Shown one piece after another: positions 61,795 to 64,000 of a stretch of DNA of 64,000 nt (positions within the stretch are counted from its first letter, which is position 1; each line of letters begins with the position of its first letter). The notes beneath the pieces are model-generated. The model searched no databases and was not told where the DNA came from. It saw nothing but the letters and a program-made list of their open reading frames with translations. Location of the stretch: positions 62,001-126,000 of the forward strand of contig NZ_RHJI01000001.1 of NCBI RefSeq assembly GCF_004211955.1, given 5' to 3'. This DNA is from Escherichia sp. E1V33. GTDB lineage: Bacteria > Pseudomonadota > Gammaproteobacteria > Enterobacterales > Enterobacteriaceae. The position numbers and the translations under genes were made by a program.

Positions 61795-62787
61795 ATGAAT
61801 AAATTCACCGGTGTTTTACTATTAGGCACGGCGTTACTGGCGGGATGTGTCGACCGGGAAGGGTACTATAACAGCGTCAGGGAAGAAGAGAGCCATGGAC
61901 TGACGTCTCTGCGGGGGCAACCTGCATTACGTTACAGCGATGATTGGTCAAGATGGCCGAGAGTGTACGGCGCTACAGCCTTATACCCGCTGTATGCCTC
62001 CGCGTATTATAAATTAGTACCCGAGCCAAAAGATAAGGATCGAACCTCGCTGGCCTGGCAGGCGTATGGTTTGCAGCAAACCCGAACAGCTGAAGCCTAC
62101 GATAGTCTGATTAAAGGTTCCGCGACGGTTATTTTTGTTGCACAACCGTCGGAAGGACAGAAAAAACGTGCAGAAGAAGCGGGTGTTAAACTGAAATATA
62201 CCGCTTTCGCCCGCGAAGCCTTTGTCTTTATCGTTGATATTAATAACCCGGTAAATTCTCTCTCTGAGCACCAGGTTAAAGCTATTTTTAGCGGCAAAAC
62301 TAGCCGCTGGAATAAAGTAGGTGGTAGTGACGAACATATAAAAGTCTGGCAGCGCCCTGAAGATTCTGGAAGCCAAACGATTATGAAGGGGCTGGTTATG
62401 CAAGACACCCCAATGCTGCCAGCTAAAAAATCCACTGTGATTGATCTTATGGGCGGTTTAATTACTGAAGTTGCCGACTATCAAAACACGCCATCTTCCA
62501 TTGGGTACACCTTCCACTATTACGTCACTCGTATGAATGACAATATGCTCAAAATGCGCAAGCAGATTAAACTTTTGGCTATAAATGGCGTTGCGCCTAC
62601 CGAGGAAAATATCCGCAACGGCACTTATCCATACATTGTGGATGCCTATATGGTGACGCGTGAAAATCCCACGCCGGAAACGCAGAAATTTGTTGACTGG
62701 TTTATAAGTCAGCAGGGGCAACAGTTGGTAGAGGATGTGGGGTATGTGCCGCTGTATGAAGCATCCCCCGAATCATCAGGACAATAA
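61795..62787 (+). CDS. PstS-like lipoprotein, paralogue of the preceding fusion protein
   Basis: 330 residues from the ATG at 61795, which is followed by a lipoprotein signal with lipobox LAGC (Cys18); an earlier in-frame start inside the previous gene would lose this signal. The mature domain is closely similar to the C-terminal half of the preceding protein: GATALYPLYASAY, FVAQPSEGQKKRA, the loop RPEDSGS (187-193) and the common C-terminus LVEDVGYVPLY. So it is a tandem duplicate that has exchanged the membrane domain for a lipid anchor. K-12 yzgL, at this place, is probably a decayed remnant of such a gene. Confidence 0.78.
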   Translation: MNKFTGVLLLGTALLAGCVDREGYYNSVREEESHGLTSLRGQPALRYSDDWSRWPRVYGATALYPLYASAYYKLVPEPKDKDRTSLAWQAYGLQQTRTAEAYDSLIKGSATVIFVAQPSEGQKKRAEEAGVKLKYTAFAREAFVFIVDINNPVNSLSEHQVKAIFSGKTSRWNKVGGSDEHIKVWQRPEDSGSQTIMKGLVMQDTPMLPAKKSTVIDLMGGLITEVADYQNTPSSIGYTFHYYVTRMNDNMLKMRKQIKLLAINGVAPTEENIRNGTYPYIVDAYMVTRENPTPETQKFVDWFISQQGQQLVEDVGYVPLYEASPESSGQ

Positions 62788-63389
62788 TGATGAATATAAT
62801 CAGACTTTATATTTATCCGTTATTTCTCGGCTTTGTTATTGTGCCGTTGTTGGTGTGGCCGATGGTGGTTGCGCTGGCTGCTTGTATTATCACGCTGAGT
62901 TTTCTGGGGGAAATGCTGTTCTCAATCCCGCTCATGATCAGGCGTATTTCACTTCTGCAATTACAACTTTGGTTATCGGCTGAATATGCGCTTTTTTTCT
63001 GTGTAATATGTTGTGTCGGTTGGCAATTTGCTCGCAGAACTCAATCTAAATTGAAAAGCAGGCTCCATTGTTGGTTGGTATTCGCACCGATCTATTTATG
63101 GTTGATCCTCTGGAATATCATTTATTACATCGCGCCAGCGAAAATTGCGCTGCTGGAAAATATCCGCAATTTCTTTCTGCTTGTTGTCTGGCTACCCCTG
63201 AATTTTTCGCCATTTTGGCCTCAGCCGTGGACGGATTTTATCGGTCCGATAAGCGCACAGCTTGGGTTTGCGTTGGGATATTACTGCCAGTGGTGCAGCA
63301 AAAATAGAAGCCAGAGGCAGAAGTGGGGGGAGTGGGTAACGTGCTTAAGTTTTGTTACGTTGGGTATGATGGCGTGGGCTTTGCGGTAA
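62787..63389 (+). CDS. Small multi-helix membrane protein, partner of the PstS-like lipoprotein
   Basis: 200 residues with about five membrane helices (9-30, 32-50, 62-82, 94-115, 128-147, 151-166). The ATG overlaps the stop of the preceding gene (TAATG), with AGGA five bases before, so the two are co-translated. The stretch PISAQLGFALGYYCQW resembles PVGAHISFSLGYAWPT of the 505-residue fusion protein, also after a hydrophobic helix. It thus looks like the separate version of that protein's membrane half. Function unknown. Confidence 0.7.
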   Translation: MMNIIRLYIYPLFLGFVIVPLLVWPMVVALAACIITLSFLGEMLFSIPLMIRRISLLQLQLWLSAEYALFFCVICCVGWQFARRTQSKLKSRLHCWLVFAPIYLWLILWNIIYYIAPAKIALLENIRNFFLLVVWLPLNFSPFWPQPWTDFIGPISAQLGFALGYYCQWCSKNRSQRQKWGEWVTCLSFVTLGMMAWALR

Positions 63390-63442
63390 TTCCCTGAATC
63401 AAAAAGTAGGTCAGATTGTTGACAAAGTGGCGCTTTGTTCAT

Positions 63443-63540
63443 GCCTGATGCGGCGTGAACGCCTTATCAGGCCTACAAAATCATGCAAATTCAATATATT
63501 GCATAAACCACGTAGGCCTGATAAGCGTAGCGCATCAGGC
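63443..63540. repeat. BIME: two facing REP units
   Basis: GCCTGATGCGGCGTGAACGCC... (63443-63476) and GTAGGCCTGATAAGCGTAGC... (63512-63540), opposite orientation, between the three-gene locus and convergent glpD. Confidence 0.92.
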
Positions 63541-63603
63541 AATTTTGTGTTTGTCATCACTCTCAGGCCAGATTGAAATCTGACCTGATCACCTTACGTT
63601 AAT

Positions 63604-64000
63604 TTACGACGCCAGCGACAGCTTCTGCTGCGTATACTCCACCAACCACTGACTCACACGAGATTGTTGTTCCGCACTCAGCCACATACCTTGTTTTGTG
63701 CGACGCCACAGGGCATCGTCGGCGCGGCGGACCCACTCGTGGTCGACCAAATATTTCAGCTCCGCTTCGTAGAACTCATGACCGAAATCTTCCCCAAGAT
63801 CGCTTACCGCTCCCGCATTGCCGAGCAGCAACTCGCTGTTGCTGCCATAAGTACGCGCGTAATGACGTGCCAGCGATTCGGTCAGGAACGGATAACGGCG
63901 GCGTAAGCGAGCGGCATAATCGTCGCGGTCGCCCTCGATGGCACCACCCGGTAACACGCTCTCTTTTGTCCATGCCGGGCCAATGCCCTGATAATACGGC
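63604..64000 (-). CDS. glpD: Aerobic glycerol-3-phosphate dehydrogenase, C-terminal part
   Basis: The last 131 codons; the gene continues beyond the right edge. The visible part (YYQGIGPAWTKESVLPGG ... TQQKLSLAS) is the C-terminal cap domain of GlpD, the membrane-associated flavoenzyme that oxidises glycerol-3-phosphate to dihydroxyacetone phosphate and reduces quinone. It converges on the three-gene locus. Confidence 0.95.
   Translation of the reverse strand, partial: PYYQGIGPAWTKESVLPGGAIEGDRDDYAARLRRRYPFLTESLARHYARTYGSNSELLLGNAGAVSDLGEDFGHEFYEAELKYLVDHEWVRRADDALWRRTKQGMWLSAEQQSRVSQWLVEYTQQKLSLAS

Overview
The window is chromosomal DNA of an Escherichia coli-type enterobacterium. Gene order and protein sequence from yhhT to glpD match the E. 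coli backbone as I remember it (rpoH-ftsXEY, liv, ugp, ggt, gnt, asd and glg blocks). It is not K-12 MG1655-like: several accessory pieces occur that I do not recall there, and the IS1/yrhB/yhhZ material that K-12 carries near ggt is missing. All comparisons with other genomes are from memory.

Region 1 (1-13148, minus strand) is most of an aryl polyene (APE) biosynthesis cluster, apeA to apeQ, read right to left as one tightly overlapping operon. It encodes two acyl carrier proteins, an AMP-forming starter ligase, a ketosynthase with a cysteine-less partner, two hotdog dehydratases, a ketoreductase (cut by the window edge), a methyltransferase, two acyltransferase-type enzymes (one fused to a glycosyltransferase), a thioesterase, and an export set (MMPL pump, LolA-like carrier, lipoproteins). 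By sequence and context it corresponds to O-island 138 of O157:H7, the natural substrate locus of AcpT. The last ketosynthase (apeR) should lie beyond the left edge.

Region 2 (13.2-26.9 kb) is backbone: yhhT/yhhS, dcrB, yhhQ, tusA, an extra small membrane protein gene, zntA with its ZntR operator, yhhN, yhhM, yhhL, rsmD, then ftsY-ftsE-ftsX and rpoH with a visible sigma-E promoter and DnaA boxes. Region 3 (27-34.2 kb) is the branched-chain amino acid system livJ, panM, livKHMGF. An extra TPR-type membrane protein gene follows before the glycerol-3-phosphate uptake operon ugpBAECQ (35.2-40.3 kb), in which facing box C repeats separate ugpB from ugpA.

Region 4 (40.3-50.5 kb) holds yhhA, ggt, yhhY, the iron-regulated sRNA ryhB with its Fur box, yhhX, yhhW, the gluconate genes gntR, gntK and gntU with paired GntR operators, yhgN and asd. 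Region 5 (50.8-60.1 kb) is the complete glycogen operon glgBXCAP.

Region 6 (60.2-63.4 kb), between glgP and glpD, is the least understood part: three consecutive genes encoding a membrane protein fused to a PstS-like phosphate-binding fold, a lipoprotein version of the same fold, and a separate small membrane protein resembling the membrane half of the first. No ABC permease or ATPase accompanies them. I regard this as the best candidate for an undescribed system. The window ends in the 3' part of glpD.
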